A DNA stretch of 56,521 bases from Desulfarculus sp. (GTDB lineage Bacteria > Desulfobacterota > Desulfarculia > Desulfarculales > Desulfarculaceae), in assembly GCA_003605055.1 (NCBI GenBank), contig QZKP01000059.1, positions 1 through 56,521 of the forward strand, given 5' to 3'. The notes beneath the pieces are model-generated. The model was not told the origin of the DNA, did not search any database, and saw only the letters and a list, made by a program, of their open reading frames with translations. The position numbers were made by a program, and so were the translations under genes. Shown one piece after another: positions 1-7,994 of the stretch (positions are counted from its first letter, which is position 1; every line of letters begins with the position of its first letter).

Positions 1-69
1 CTGCAAAAGGGCCAGCACCCGCCTGTAGACCCCGGCGCCGGGGGCCGGGCCCTGGGCGGCCATGTCCAT
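1..69 (-). CDS. N-terminus of a divergent gene cut by the window edge
   Basis: Reading leftward, an open frame starts at one of two ATGs (69 or 63) and runs off the window without a stop after about 20 codons. GAGAGG lies 6 nt upstream of the ATG at 63, which favours that start. The visible residues read MAAQGPAPGAGVYRRVLALLQ. The VYRRVLALLQ stretch resembles the start of MsbA-type ABC exporters, but this is too short to decide. The gene is divergent from the enoyl-CoA hydratase gene, with about 145 bp between the start codons. Confidence 0.4.
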   Translation of the reverse strand, partial: MDMAAQGPAPGAGVYRRVLALLQ

Positions 70-215
70 CCTCTCGGGCAATAGGTTGAAACCGGGGCCA
101 ATTCTAGCCGCGGGCCGCGGGGCGGGTCAAGGCCGTCTTGCCAGGCCGGCCTTGGCTGTGGCAAGGTGGGGTTGCCCCGTGAACCAAAACTTAGGAAACA
201 AAGAGGCGCGCAGCC

Positions 216-1013
216 ATGAACCGCCCCCTGGTGCGCTGTGAGCGCCGCGGCCCGGTGGCCACGGTGACCATGGACAACCCCCAGACCATGAACGCCATGG
301 ACACCGAGCTGGGCCCGCAACTGGTGCAGGCCCTGGAGGGGCTGGCCCGGGAGCCAGAGACGGCGGCGGTGGTGCTCACCGGCGCGGGCGCCAACTTCAC
401 CGGCGGCGGCAACCTCAAGAAGGCCGGCGAGCACCTGGACCAGCACCCCGGCCAGGGCGCGGGGCCGGTGTTCGGGGGCTATCTGCGGTACGTGCTGCGG
501 GTGGTGCAGGCCCTGACCGGCATGCCCCAGCCGGTGGTCTGCGCGGTGGAGGGCGCGGCCTCGGGCGCGGGCCTGGCCTGGATGCTGGCCAGCGATTTCG
601 TGCTCTGCGCCGACGACGCCCGCATCCTGCCGGGTTTTCTGGGCGTGGGTCTGGTGCCGGCCGCGGGCGTGACCCTGCACCTGCCGCGGCTGGTGGGGCT
701 GGCCCGGGCCAGCGAGATGCTGATGCTGGGCCGGCCCATAGCGCCCCCGCGGGCCCTGGAGCTGGGCCTGGTGCATGGGCTGACGCCCCCGGGCGCTGCC
801 CTCCGCCTGGCCCAGGAGTTGGCCGTGGAGCTGGCCGGCGGCCCCCGGCGGGCCCTGGCTGCCACCAAGCGCCTGCTGGGCCGGGCCGCCCGGCCCGGCC
901 TGACGGCCCAGTTGGAGGCCGAGCGCCGCGCGGTGATGGCCGCCGCCGACCATGAAGAGTTCGCCAGACGCCTGCGCCGCTTCCTGAACCGCGGCGCGGG
1001 CAAGGAGGGATAA
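216..1013 (+). CDS. enoyl-CoA hydratase/isomerase family protein
   Basis: A 265-residue crotonase-fold protein of usual family length. Family members hydrate or isomerise acyl-CoA thioesters in the cytoplasm. Visible hallmarks are the N-terminal substrate-binding stretch VTMDNPQTMNAMD, an oxyanion-loop region (GAGANFTGGGN), and the second oxyanion-hole motif VEGAASGAGL near residues 110-119. The start ATG follows GAGG. The canonical hydratase Glu pair is not obvious: the position after GVGLVPAAG carries no Glu. An isomerase or another crotonase activity is therefore possible, and the substrate cannot be named. It forms a two-gene unit with the nitroreductase that starts 3 bp downstream. Confidence 0.88.
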   Translation: MNRPLVRCERRGPVATVTMDNPQTMNAMDTELGPQLVQALEGLAREPETAAVVLTGAGANFTGGGNLKKAGEHLDQHPGQGAGPVFGGYLRYVLRVVQALTGMPQPVVCAVEGAASGAGLAWMLASDFVLCADDARILPGFLGVGLVPAAGVTLHLPRLVGLARASEMLMLGRPIAPPRALELGLVHGLTPPGAALRLAQELAVELAGGPRRALAATKRLLGRAARPGLTAQLEAERRAVMAAADHEEFARRLRRFLNRGAGKEG

Positions 1014-1016
1014 GCC

Positions 1017-1682
1017 GTGGAGTTGGAACAAGCCCTGCGGGAGCGCTTCTCCTGCCGCCGATTCCTGGACCAGCCGGTCGCCCTGGAGCAGGTGCGCACC
1101 CTGGCCGCCCTGGCCCAGCGGTTGCCCTCCTGGGGCAACACCCAGCCCAGTAAGCTCTACGCGGTGGGCGGGGAAAAGGCCCGCGCGGTGCGCGAGAACC
1201 TGGTGACCGCCATGCAGTCCGGCAGCCCCCAGGCCCCGGACATCGCCATGCCCGCCTCCTTCGAGGGCGCGCTGATGGACCGCTACCGGGACCTGGGCCG
1301 GGCCCTGTTCAAGGAGCTGGGCATCGGCCGGGAGGACCACAACCAGCGGGCGGCGCACTACGCCAACAACTTCGACGCCTTCGGCGCGCCCTGCCTGCTC
1401 TACGTCACCGTGCCCAAGGGCCAGACCAGCTACGTGGTGCTGGACGCCGGGGCCTACGTCACCGGCCTGTGCCTGGCCGCCGCCTCCCTGGGCCTGGCCA
1501 CCTGCATCCTGGCCGCCCTGGCCCGCTTTCCCGAGGAGGTGCGCAAGGTGGTGCCCATCCCGCCCCAGGAGGCCATCCTCATCGGCGTGGCTCTGGGCTA
1601 TGCGGATCCCGAGGCCCCGGCCAACCGCTTCCGCTCCGAGCGCCTGCCCCTGGAGCAGGTGCTCACCAGCTTCGATCTGTAG
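1017..1682 (+). CDS. nitroreductase family protein
   Basis: A 221-residue FMN-dependent NAD(P)H oxidoreductase of the nitroreductase superfamily. The N-terminus has the FMN-phosphate binding signature RFSCRRFLDQPV and then the WGNTQPSK segment. The C-terminal half has LDAGAYVTGLCLAAASLGLATC, the helix that packs on the flavin at the dimer interface, and IPPQEAILIGVALGYADP near the end. The GTG start is preceded by AGGAGGGA with 6 nt spacing, overlapping the end of the upstream hydratase gene, so the two are probably co-translated. The physiological substrate is unknown. The hydratase partner hints at reduction of an unsaturated or aromatic CoA-linked intermediate, which is inference. Confidence 0.9.
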   Translation: MELEQALRERFSCRRFLDQPVALEQVRTLAALAQRLPSWGNTQPSKLYAVGGEKARAVRENLVTAMQSGSPQAPDIAMPASFEGALMDRYRDLGRALFKELGIGREDHNQRAAHYANNFDAFGAPCLLYVTVPKGQTSYVVLDAGAYVTGLCLAAASLGLATCILAALARFPEEVRKVVPIPPQEAILIGVALGYADPEAPANRFRSERLPLEQVLTSFDL

Positions 1683-1706
1683 CTCGCGGCCGGGGCATAT
1701 ATTTGG

Positions 1707-1735
1707 TTTACACCGCAGTTTCAATTATATATACT
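1707..1735 (+). promoter_or_regulatory. sigma70-type promoter
   Basis: TTTACA (1707-1712), a 17-bp spacer, and TATACT (1730-1735) lie in an AT-rich patch between the nitroreductase and the coiled-coil transglycosylase gene. The predicted transcript would start near 1742, just before a perfect hairpin. Confidence 0.6.
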
Positions 1736-1744
1736 CAGGCTGGC

Positions 1745-1770
1745 GAGGTGCGCGGGGCATGGCGCACCTC
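1745..1770 (+). other. perfect 9-bp inverted repeat in the predicted 5' leader
   Basis: GAGGTGCGC (1745-1753) and GCGCACCTC (1762-1770) pair perfectly around an 8-nt loop. No T-run follows, so it is a weak terminator candidate for the nitroreductase unit. It would sit at the 5' end of the mRNA made from the promoter at 1707-1735, where it could stabilise or regulate the message. Confidence 0.5.
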
Positions 1771-1803
1771 CAATCATAGTCCTTAATCAAAAGCGGGGTT
1801 CTG

Positions 1804-4695
1804 GTGACTAGCCCTGGGTCCGCCGCAGCCACCATGGACGAACTGGCTCGCTTGGCCCGGCAGGTGCTGGCTTTGGCCGGCCCCTGGCTGGACCGGCTGG
1901 CCACCGGCGCGCCCGGCCGGGCGCAGATCAGCGCCGCGGCCGTGGGGGCCGAGGCGGCCCGGCTGCGCGAGGAGCGCCAGAAGCTCTCCGCTCAGGTGGA
2001 ACGCTACCAGGACGCCCTGCACTCGGGCCGCCACCGCCTGACCACCACCGGCGGCCACACCCCCCTTGACCAGCGCGACCGCCTGCGCCGGGCCCTGCGC
2101 GCGGCCGCCTTCCAACTTCGCGCCCAGCAGGACGCCCTGGCCCGCTGCGAGCAGGAGTTGGCCGCGGCCGAGCAGGTGGCGGTGGTCTACTCCCGCCTGC
2201 TCTCGCTGGCCCGGCGGGTCCTGGCGGCGGCCGGCCCGGCCCCGGAGCCGCCCTCGGTGGAGCCCACCCTGCAGGAGACCAGCCAGGGCCTGGAGCAGAG
2301 CGAGCGCGCGGCCCAGGGCCTGCGCCGCCTGACCGCCCTCTGGGAGCAGATACAGGGCCGCCTCACCCTCAACCGGCGGGAGGGGGTGGCCCTCTTGGCC
2401 CAGGCCGAGCAGGTCAACCAGGAGATCATCAGCCTGGAGCAGGCCTGCCAGGGCCAGCCCTCGCCCACCCGCCAGGCCTGCCTTTCCGCGGCCCTGGACG
2501 AGCTGGCCCCCCGGGCCCGCGGGCTCTTCGAAAAGCTGAACCAACTGGCCGCGGCGCTGGTCCAAGGCCTGGACCAGGCCCGCCGCTGCCAGCGCTCCTG
2601 GGAAAAGGCGGCCGAGCGCCAGCGGCAGACGCTGGACCGTGCCGGCCAGCAGTTGGAGCGCGCCCGCCAGGTCATGCAGACCGCCCGCCAGCAGGCCAAG
2701 CGCCTGCAAGGCGCGGCCGCGGCCGTCAGCCAGGCCCTGAACGGCCTGGGTTCGGCCGAGCTGGACCCGGAGGTGGCCGCGGTGGCCCTGCAGGCCTGGG
2801 AGCTGGAGCTGCCCTGCCTGCGTTACGAGATGGAGCTGGCCTCCCTGAGCGACCGCCTGGAGGCCGCCCAGGCCTTGCCGCCCCCGCCGACGCCCCAGCC
2901 CAGCGCCCAGGACCAGCGCCTGCTGGCCGGGGACTGGCTGCACCTGGACCGCCTGCAGCGCTCCCATGAAACGGTGCAGCAGGTGCTGCACCGCACCCTG
3001 GACACCATGATGGCCGCCAAGCGCTCCCGACAGGAGCAGGAGCTAAAAGAGCGCCTGACCGAAATGGACCAGGAGAACAAGCGCCTCAGCGGCGTGCTGG
3101 AGCGCAGCCTGGAGCGGCAGCGCCAGCTGCGCCAGCAGCAGCAGGACAGCCAGCAGCGCCTGACCCAGGTCCTGGCCCAGCACAACCGCCAGCAGGCGGT
3201 GGACGAGCAGCTCAACACCGAGCTGGCGCTGGCCCGCCGCGAGGTGGAGCGCTGGCAGGGCCTGGCCCGCTCGTTGTCCATCTCCCTGGCCCTGGCCGGC
3301 CGCGCCGCCGGCAAGGACAACCAGGGCCTGAGCAAGCAGATGGACGGGCTGCAGGACCAGGTGGCCCACCTGCAAAAGCAACTGCAGGGCCTCAGCTCCC
3401 TGGTCAACCTCACCGACCGGGCCCCGGAGCAGTCCCGCCCGGCGGCCCTGCGCCTGATCAACGCCAGCCAGGAGCAGGTGGAGCAGGCCATCGGCCGCCT
3501 GGCCGCCGCCGGCCGCCAGATGCAGAAGCTGGGCCGCAGCCGCCTGACCCAGTGGCTGCTCATCATCGGCCTGACCAGCGGGCTGGTGTTCCTGCCCCAG
3601 AGCCACTCCCCCGAGGCCACCCCCCGGGACCTGCGGGTGCAGAACTACACCGTGGGCCAGCGGGCCCCCCTGCCACCCCGGCTGCCGGTCAGCCTGTCCC
3701 TGGACCCCCTGGCCCAGGACCAGCCGGGCGCCTCCACGCTCCTGCTGGACCCGGCCTGGCGGCGTCTGGCCCGGCAGGCCGGCCTCTCGCCGGAGGAGCT
3801 GAACCGCACGGCCGGCCGGGGCTATAGCCTGGCGGGCTCCCTGCCCGCGCACCGGGCCCAGGAGCTGTCCAGCCTGACCGAGAGCCTGGCCCTGCGCCAC
3901 CCCCTGATCCTCAAGGACCTGGTGGAGGGAGGCCTGCCCGGCGAGCTGGTCGCCCTCCTGACCCTGGGGCCGCCGACCGAGCACGGCCAGAGCCTGTTCC
4001 TGGACCGGCTCTACGGCGAGTACCGCCGCCTGGGCTACTCCTCCCAGAGGGCGCTCAAGGCGGTTATCACCAACGAGCTGGCCTCGGCGGCCATGCGCGA
4101 GTCCTGGCGCCTGCCCCAGAATTACCGCGGCCGCGTGCAGCCCCTGCCGGCGGTGGAGCAGATGAACCTGGCCCAGTTCCTGGAGCGCATCACGCCCTTC
4201 GTGGCCGAGCGCTGCGAGAGCTTCCTGCGCTATCTGGGCCGCCGGGTGCCGGCCAACCTGCAGCAGTACGCCCGCGACCTGGCCTTTGACATGTACTGCG
4301 CGGCCCAGAAGTTCAAGGTGCCGGTCTCCTTCCTGCTGGCCATCGCCCACCAGGAGACCTTCTACGCCAACGTGCTGGGCGACCAGAACCGCTCGGCCAG
4401 CCCCTTCCAGATCTTCGCCCCCACCCTGCCGCTGATCGTGCGCTCCATGCAGGGCGCCGGCTTCGCGGCCCCGCCGCGGCGCATTCGGCTGCAGCACTAC
4501 CTGACCATGGCCACCTACCTGGCCGCCTTCCACCTGCGCGAGTTGATGCAGGAGTCCTACCTGGGGCCCACCACCCGGCGCCGGGCGGCGGTGGACATGG
4601 ACCGGGTCATGCGCCGCTACAACGGCTCCTCGGCCTACGCCGCGCGGGTGGCCTTCCGCCGGGCCGAGCTGGCCCGCTACCTGGGCGGCGGCTAG
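1804..4695 (+). CDS. coiled-coil membrane protein with C-terminal lytic transglycosylase (SLT) domain
   Basis: A 963-residue protein. Residues 1 to about 575 are dominated by Gln/Glu/Arg/Leu-rich heptads (long coiled coil). A single hydrophobic segment, LTQWLLIIGLTSGLVF, lies near residues 580-597. The remainder ends in an SLT-like domain: AIAHQETFYANVLG carries the probable catalytic Glu near residue 851, followed by SASPFQIFAPT and a C-terminal MRRYNGSSAYAARV stretch as in Slt/MltC enzymes. The layout implies a cytoplasmic coiled coil tethered through the membrane to a periplasmic peptidoglycan-cleaving domain. The GTG start follows GCGGGG; an ATG at 1834 is the alternative. It has its own promoter-like sequence upstream. 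Its cellular role (for example placing an envelope machine) is unknown. Confidence 0.85.
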   Translation: MTSPGSAAATMDELARLARQVLALAGPWLDRLATGAPGRAQISAAAVGAEAARLREERQKLSAQVERYQDALHSGRHRLTTTGGHTPLDQRDRLRRALRAAAFQLRAQQDALARCEQELAAAEQVAVVYSRLLSLARRVLAAAGPAPEPPSVEPTLQETSQGLEQSERAAQGLRRLTALWEQIQGRLTLNRREGVALLAQAEQVNQEIISLEQACQGQPSPTRQACLSAALDELAPRARGLFEKLNQLAAALVQGLDQARRCQRSWEKAAERQRQTLDRAGQQLERARQVMQTARQQAKRLQGAAAAVSQALNGLGSAELDPEVAAVALQAWELELPCLRYEMELASLSDRLEAAQALPPPPTPQPSAQDQRLLAGDWLHLDRLQRSHETVQQVLHRTLDTMMAAKRSRQEQELKERLTEMDQENKRLSGVLERSLERQRQLRQQQQDSQQRLTQVLAQHNRQQAVDEQLNTELALARREVERWQGLARSLSISLALAGRAAGKDNQGLSKQMDGLQDQVAHLQKQLQGLSSLVNLTDRAPEQSRPAALRLINASQEQVEQAIGRLAAAGRQMQKLGRSRLTQWLLIIGLTSGLVFLPQSHSPEATPRDLRVQNYTVGQRAPLPPRLPVSLSLDPLAQDQPGASTLLLDPAWRRLARQAGLSPEELNRTAGRGYSLAGSLPAHRAQELSSLTESLALRHPLILKDLVEGGLPGELVALLTLGPPTEHGQSLFLDRLYGEYRRLGYSSQRALKAVITNELASAAMRESWRLPQNYRGRVQPLPAVEQMNLAQFLERITPFVAERCESFLRYLGRRVPANLQQYARDLAFDMYCAAQKFKVPVSFLLAIAHQETFYANVLGDQNRSASPFQIFAPTLPLIVRSMQGAGFAAPPRRIRLQHYLTMATYLAAFHLRELMQESYLGPTTRRRAAVDMDRVMRRYNGSSAYAARVAFRRAELARYLGGG

Positions 4696-4813
4696 CCCCG
4701 CTCCCGGACAGGCATCTGATAGAAGACCAGCGGTGGATAAGGCGTTAGGCGTCTCGCCTGCGGGTATGACGGGTTTTTGCCGGGCAGGAGGGCCCCTGAA
4801 CCGGGCCGGCCTC

Positions 4814-5251
4814 CTACTGCGGCCGCAGGGCCAGCCAGCGGCCGGGCCGCCAGAGCAGCCAGAGGGCGGGCAGCATCATCAAAAAGTCGCGCAGGGCGGA
4901 CTCGAAGCCGGCCGGGTGCCCGGCCCCGGCCGGGAAGCAGCCGCAGTCAAAGCCCGCGCCGGTGAAGCCGGCCCAGACCATCAGGCCGGTGAACAGGGCC
5001 AACAGCGCCGCGGCCCAGGCCGCCGCCGCCCGCAGCCAGACCCCCAGCAGCAAAAGCAGGCCCAGCACCAGCTCCAGCCAGGCCAGGGCCACGCTGGCCG
5101 GGTTCACCGCCCACAGGGGCAGCATGTCGTATTCGGCCATGGCCGCGGCGAACTCGGCCGGCAGCCAGACCTTGTCGTGCGCGGCCCAGAGGTACAGGCC
5201 GCCCAGGAACAACCGGCAGGCCAGGGAGAGCGCCTCGCTCCAGGGTCTCAT
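4814..5251 (-). CDS. MauE/DoxX-family redox-associated membrane protein
   Basis: A 145-residue integral membrane protein with about four hydrophobic helices. The family mark is the C-x-C motif in GFDCGCFPAG (Cys103 and Cys105), seen in MauE/DoxX-type proteins thought to move thiol redox equivalents across the membrane. The ATG start overlaps the stop of the rhodanese gene by 4 bp (ATGA), so the two are translationally coupled. The longer open frame upstream runs through the rhodanese gene and is not real. The function is probably a thiol-redox or sulfur-handling membrane module with its partner; the substrate is not visible. Confidence 0.82.
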   Translation of the reverse strand: MRPWSEALSLACRLFLGGLYLWAAHDKVWLPAEFAAAMAEYDMLPLWAVNPASVALAWLELVLGLLLLLGVWLRAAAAWAAALLALFTGLMVWAGFTGAGFDCGCFPAGAGHPAGFESALRDFLMMLPALWLLWRPGRWLALRPQ

Positions 5252-5733
5252 GAGCCGCTCCGGCGGCGCGGGGCCTGCACCGGCAGCCCGGCCGCCCGCC
5301 AGGCCGCGAAGTCCTCTTGCAGGACGTACACCCGGCCCAGGCCCTGCCCGCGCAGGAACTGGCCGATCTCCGCGGCCGGGAAGCGGCTGCGGCTGCGGCC
5401 GTAGACCACCACCAGCGGGGCCTGGGCCAGGGTGTCCTTGAGCAGGGGGTAGATGAGCTTCAGCTCGCTGGGGTAGAGGCTGAGCGCCCCGCGCACCCGG
5501 GCCGCCTTGTACTGGCTGGGGTCGCGGGCGTCCACGAACAGGGCCCCCTGGCGGTGCAGCGCGGCGGCCGGCGCCAGTCCCACCGGCTGCCACAGGGGCC
5601 GGCTGATCCAGGGCGGCAGCCAGCCTATGCCCTGGGGCATGAAGAGGTTGCAGGCCAGCCCCAGCAGCAGGGCCGCGGCCAGGATAAGGCCGCAGGCCAG
5701 GGCCAGGCCAGGGGTTTTGCGTTCAGCGGGCAA
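5248..5733 (-). CDS. membrane-anchored rhodanese-like protein lacking the catalytic Cys
   Basis: About 161 residues: an N-terminal hydrophobic anchor (GLALACGLILAAALLLGL), then a rhodanese fold with LFVDARDPSQYKAARVRGAL and LVVVYGRSRSRFPAAEI. Active rhodaneses have a cysteine (CxxGxR) where this reads GRSRSR, so sulfur transfer by the usual persulfide is unlikely. The start is chosen at a TTG (5731-5733) with AGGAGG 6 nt upstream; an upstream TTG at 5799 would add 22 residues without a good ribosome site. It is coupled by a 4-bp overlap to the DoxX/MauE gene. The pair may act together at the membrane, with the rhodanese as a binding or scaffold domain. Confidence 0.82.
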   Translation of the reverse strand: MPAERKTPGLALACGLILAAALLLGLACNLFMPQGIGWLPPWISRPLWQPVGLAPAAALHRQGALFVDARDPSQYKAARVRGALSLYPSELKLIYPLLKDTLAQAPLVVVYGRSRSRFPAAEIGQFLRGQGLGRVYVLQEDFAAWRAAGLPVQAPRRRSGS

Positions 5734-5815
5734 CCATTGCCTCCTCCACTGCCCAGGGCGCAGAGGCTTCAGTCTAGCCCTGGCCGGCGACGCTGACAAG
5801 GCCGCGTCTGGCGTA

Positions 5816-5844
5816 TTGTGCCCTGTTGTTTATAGTGGTATGCT
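5816..5844 (+). promoter_or_regulatory. candidate promoter for the SGNH lipoprotein
   Basis: TTGTGC (5816-5821), 17 bp, and TATGCT (5839-5844) lie in the AT-rich divergent interval between the rhodanese gene and the lipoprotein gene. It is plausible but not strong. Confidence 0.35.
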
Positions 5845-5896
5845 TTTCGGCGTTTATCAACTGACATCGGTTATCAAGTTGAGCGAGGTGCGTGCC

Positions 5897-6526
5897 GTGA
5901 GACGTGCGCTGGCGTTGCTGACATTGTTGGTTCTGGCTCTTTCCTTCCTCGGTTCGTGCAGCGGCGGCGGCGGCGGCAGCTCGGGCAGCACCCTGAAAAA
6001 AGAAGACCTGATCATCATGCTGGGCAACTCCATCACCGCCCGCGGCGATTGGAGCGGCCTTATGCCCAACAACACGGTGCTGAACATGGGCGTGGGCGGG
6101 GACCGCACCAGCGGCATGCTCTCGCGCCTGGCCTCGGCCCTGGCCCGCAACCCCAAGGTTCTCTGCGTGATGGGGGGCATCAACGACCTCATCGCCCACG
6201 CCTCTGTAAACTCGGTCTACAACAACCTGGAGCAGATAGTGCTGCGGGCCAAGGCCGCCGGGGTCTATGTGATCATCCAGGGGACTCTGATGACCGGGGC
6301 CGCCTACCCCAACTCCGGCACCTTAAACCCCGCCATCCGGGACCAGCTCAACCCCATGCTGAGCGCCCTGGCCTCCCGGGAGAGCAACGTCCGCTACCTG
6401 GACGTGAACCGGGTGCTGGGCAACGGCTCCGAGACCAAGGATGAGTACCTCACCGCGGACCGCCTGCACATCAACGACGCGGCCTACGCCCTTTGGGCCA
6501 GCGAGCTGCAGAAGGTCCTGCCCTAG
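5897..6526 (+). CDS. SGNH/GDSL-family esterase, probable lipoprotein
   Basis: 209 residues from a GTG start with GCGAGG 8 nt upstream. The N-terminus is a signal peptide (VRRALALLTLLVLALSFLGSC) ending in a lipobox-like LGSC, followed by a Gly/Ser linker, so the protein is likely lipid-anchored and exported. SGNH blocks: GNSIT replaces the usual GDS(L) block I (Ser nucleophile kept), GVGGDRTSG is block II, GGINDL is block III (Asn), and DRLHIND is block V with the Asp-x-x-His pair. This matches the TAP-like/GDSL lipase group that hydrolyses acyl esters or thioesters. The reading frame extends far upstream but overlaps the rhodanese gene and is not coding there. Confidence 0.85.
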   Translation: MRRALALLTLLVLALSFLGSCSGGGGGSSGSTLKKEDLIIMLGNSITARGDWSGLMPNNTVLNMGVGGDRTSGMLSRLASALARNPKVLCVMGGINDLIAHASVNSVYNNLEQIVLRAKAAGVYVIIQGTLMTGAAYPNSGTLNPAIRDQLNPMLSALASRESNVRYLDVNRVLGNGSETKDEYLTADRLHINDAAYALWASELQKVLP

Positions 6527-6630
6527 TTTTGACTGAATAATCGCGCGCGGCCGCAAAACGACGGCCCCCGGCAACGCAGCCAGCGGGGCTCAGGCCGAAC
6601 CGGGCGCCCGACCTTCGTGAAATAAAGGGG

Positions 6631-7920
6631 CTAGGCTGCCGCCGCCGGGCTGCGGTGCGGCCGGCGTCGGCGCCGCCGGCGGCGGCGCTTCTTGCTCGGC
6701 CGGGCGCCGGGGCCGTCCAAGGCCTTGAGGTCGTGGCCCAGCAACCCGGCCAGGGTGCAGGCCTCGGCGAAGTAGCCCTTGTCGCGCACCTTCTTGGGCA
6801 GGCGCTGGTCGGGCAGGGGGTAGCGCACGAAGCCCATCAGGCCGCCGATCTGGCAGGCCCGCTCCACCACCCGCTTGGGAAAGCTCACCGCCTGGGCCAG
6901 CTCCGGCAGGGCCCGGCGCACCAGCAGCGACCACTGCACCCGCCCGGCCCGGCCCGGCGGGAACTCCTCCCTCTGGGCCACTGCCTCCAGGGCCGGCCAG
7001 AGCAGGGCGGCCAGAATCACCGGCTCCGGCGGGGCCTGGCCCGCGGCCAGGGCCTGGTCCAGCTTGGCCAGCAGGCCGGCGGCCTGGACGCGCTCGGCGC
7101 TGTCCGGCGGGCCGTAGATGGCCTCCAGGGAGGGCAGCAGGCAGTAGAGCACGCGCGTGTCGTGGGCCAGCTCCAGCCAGGCGGCCGCGGCCCCGCCCTT
7201 GAGGTCGCGCATCAGCTCGTCGCGCACCCGGCTGGAGGGGCACAGGGCCAGCTCCTGGGCGTGGGCCTCCACCGCCTGGCGGGTCTCGGGGGTGAGCGTG
7301 AAGCCGGTGCGGGCGGCGTGGCGCACCGCCCGCAGCACCCGCACCGGGTCGCGGTGGAAGCGCACCTGGGGGTCGCCCACGGCCCGGATCAGCCCGGCGC
7401 GCAGGTCCTTGAGCCCGCCCACGTAGTCCACCACCGAGAAGTCGGCTATGTTGTAGAAAAGGGCGTTGATGGTCAGGTCGCGGCGCAGGGCGTCCTGGGC
7501 CGGGGTGCCGTAGGTGTTGTTGGCCCCCAGCACCTCGTCGCCGTCGGTCTCCTCGGCGGTGCGGCGGAAGGTGCTCACCTCGATGATCTTGCCGCCCCTG
7601 AAGAACACCTGCACCAGCCGAAAGCGCCGGCCGATGACCCGGCTGTTGCCGAACAGCCGGCGTATCTGGCCGGGCGGGGCGTCGGTGCCCACGTCAAAGT
7701 CCTTGGGCCGCCGGCCCAGGAGTAGGTCGCGCACCCCGCCGCCCACCAGATAGGCCAGGTAGCCCTGGTTGTGCAGGCGGTAGAGGACCTTCAGGGCCTC
7801 GGGGTCCACGTCCCGGCGGCTGATGTTGTGCTCGGCCCGGGGAATAATGCGGGGCTCAAGGCTGTCGGCGGATTCGGCTGTTGTGAGATCAGCTTGGGTC
7901 ACGGGTGCTTCCGGAAGCAT
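6631..7920 (-). CDS. pcnB: poly(A) polymerase / CCA-adding family nucleotidyltransferase (PcnB-like)
   Basis: 429 residues. The class II nucleotidyltransferase core shows YLVGGGVRDLLLGR (58-70) and PKDFDVGTD (72-80) with the two metal-binding Asp residues, then the arm RRDLTINALFYN and the RFHRDPVRVLRAVRHAARTGF neck helix. The N-terminal EHNISRRDVDPEALKVLYRLH is typical of PcnB rather than Cca. The C-terminus is an extremely basic tail (a KKRRRR tract) before an Ala/Pro end, a common RNA-binding extension of PcnB. It probably adds 3' poly(A) tails that promote RNA decay. It is divergent from the inositol phosphatase gene. Confidence 0.88.
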   Translation of the reverse strand: MLPEAPVTQADLTTAESADSLEPRIIPRAEHNISRRDVDPEALKVLYRLHNQGYLAYLVGGGVRDLLLGRRPKDFDVGTDAPPGQIRRLFGNSRVIGRRFRLVQVFFRGGKIIEVSTFRRTAEETDGDEVLGANNTYGTPAQDALRRDLTINALFYNIADFSVVDYVGGLKDLRAGLIRAVGDPQVRFHRDPVRVLRAVRHAARTGFTLTPETRQAVEAHAQELALCPSSRVRDELMRDLKGGAAAAWLELAHDTRVLYCLLPSLEAIYGPPDSAERVQAAGLLAKLDQALAAGQAPPEPVILAALLWPALEAVAQREEFPPGRAGRVQWSLLVRRALPELAQAVSFPKRVVERACQIGGLMGFVRYPLPDQRLPKKVRDKGYFAEACTLAGLLGHDLKALDGPGARPSKKRRRRRRRRRPHRSPAAAA

Positions 7921-7994
7921 GTTGGGCTATTATCATATAGCATACCGCCCACTAAATAAAAGGCCTTGTATGGGCAAAGACCGATGGCAATGAC

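Noticed and set aside
3043-4533. 496-codon open frame on the minus strand opposite the transglycosylase gene
   Set aside because: Its composition (Gly/Gln/Val/Leu-rich, no domain) is the antisense image of a GC-rich coding gene; the plus-strand protein has real motifs.
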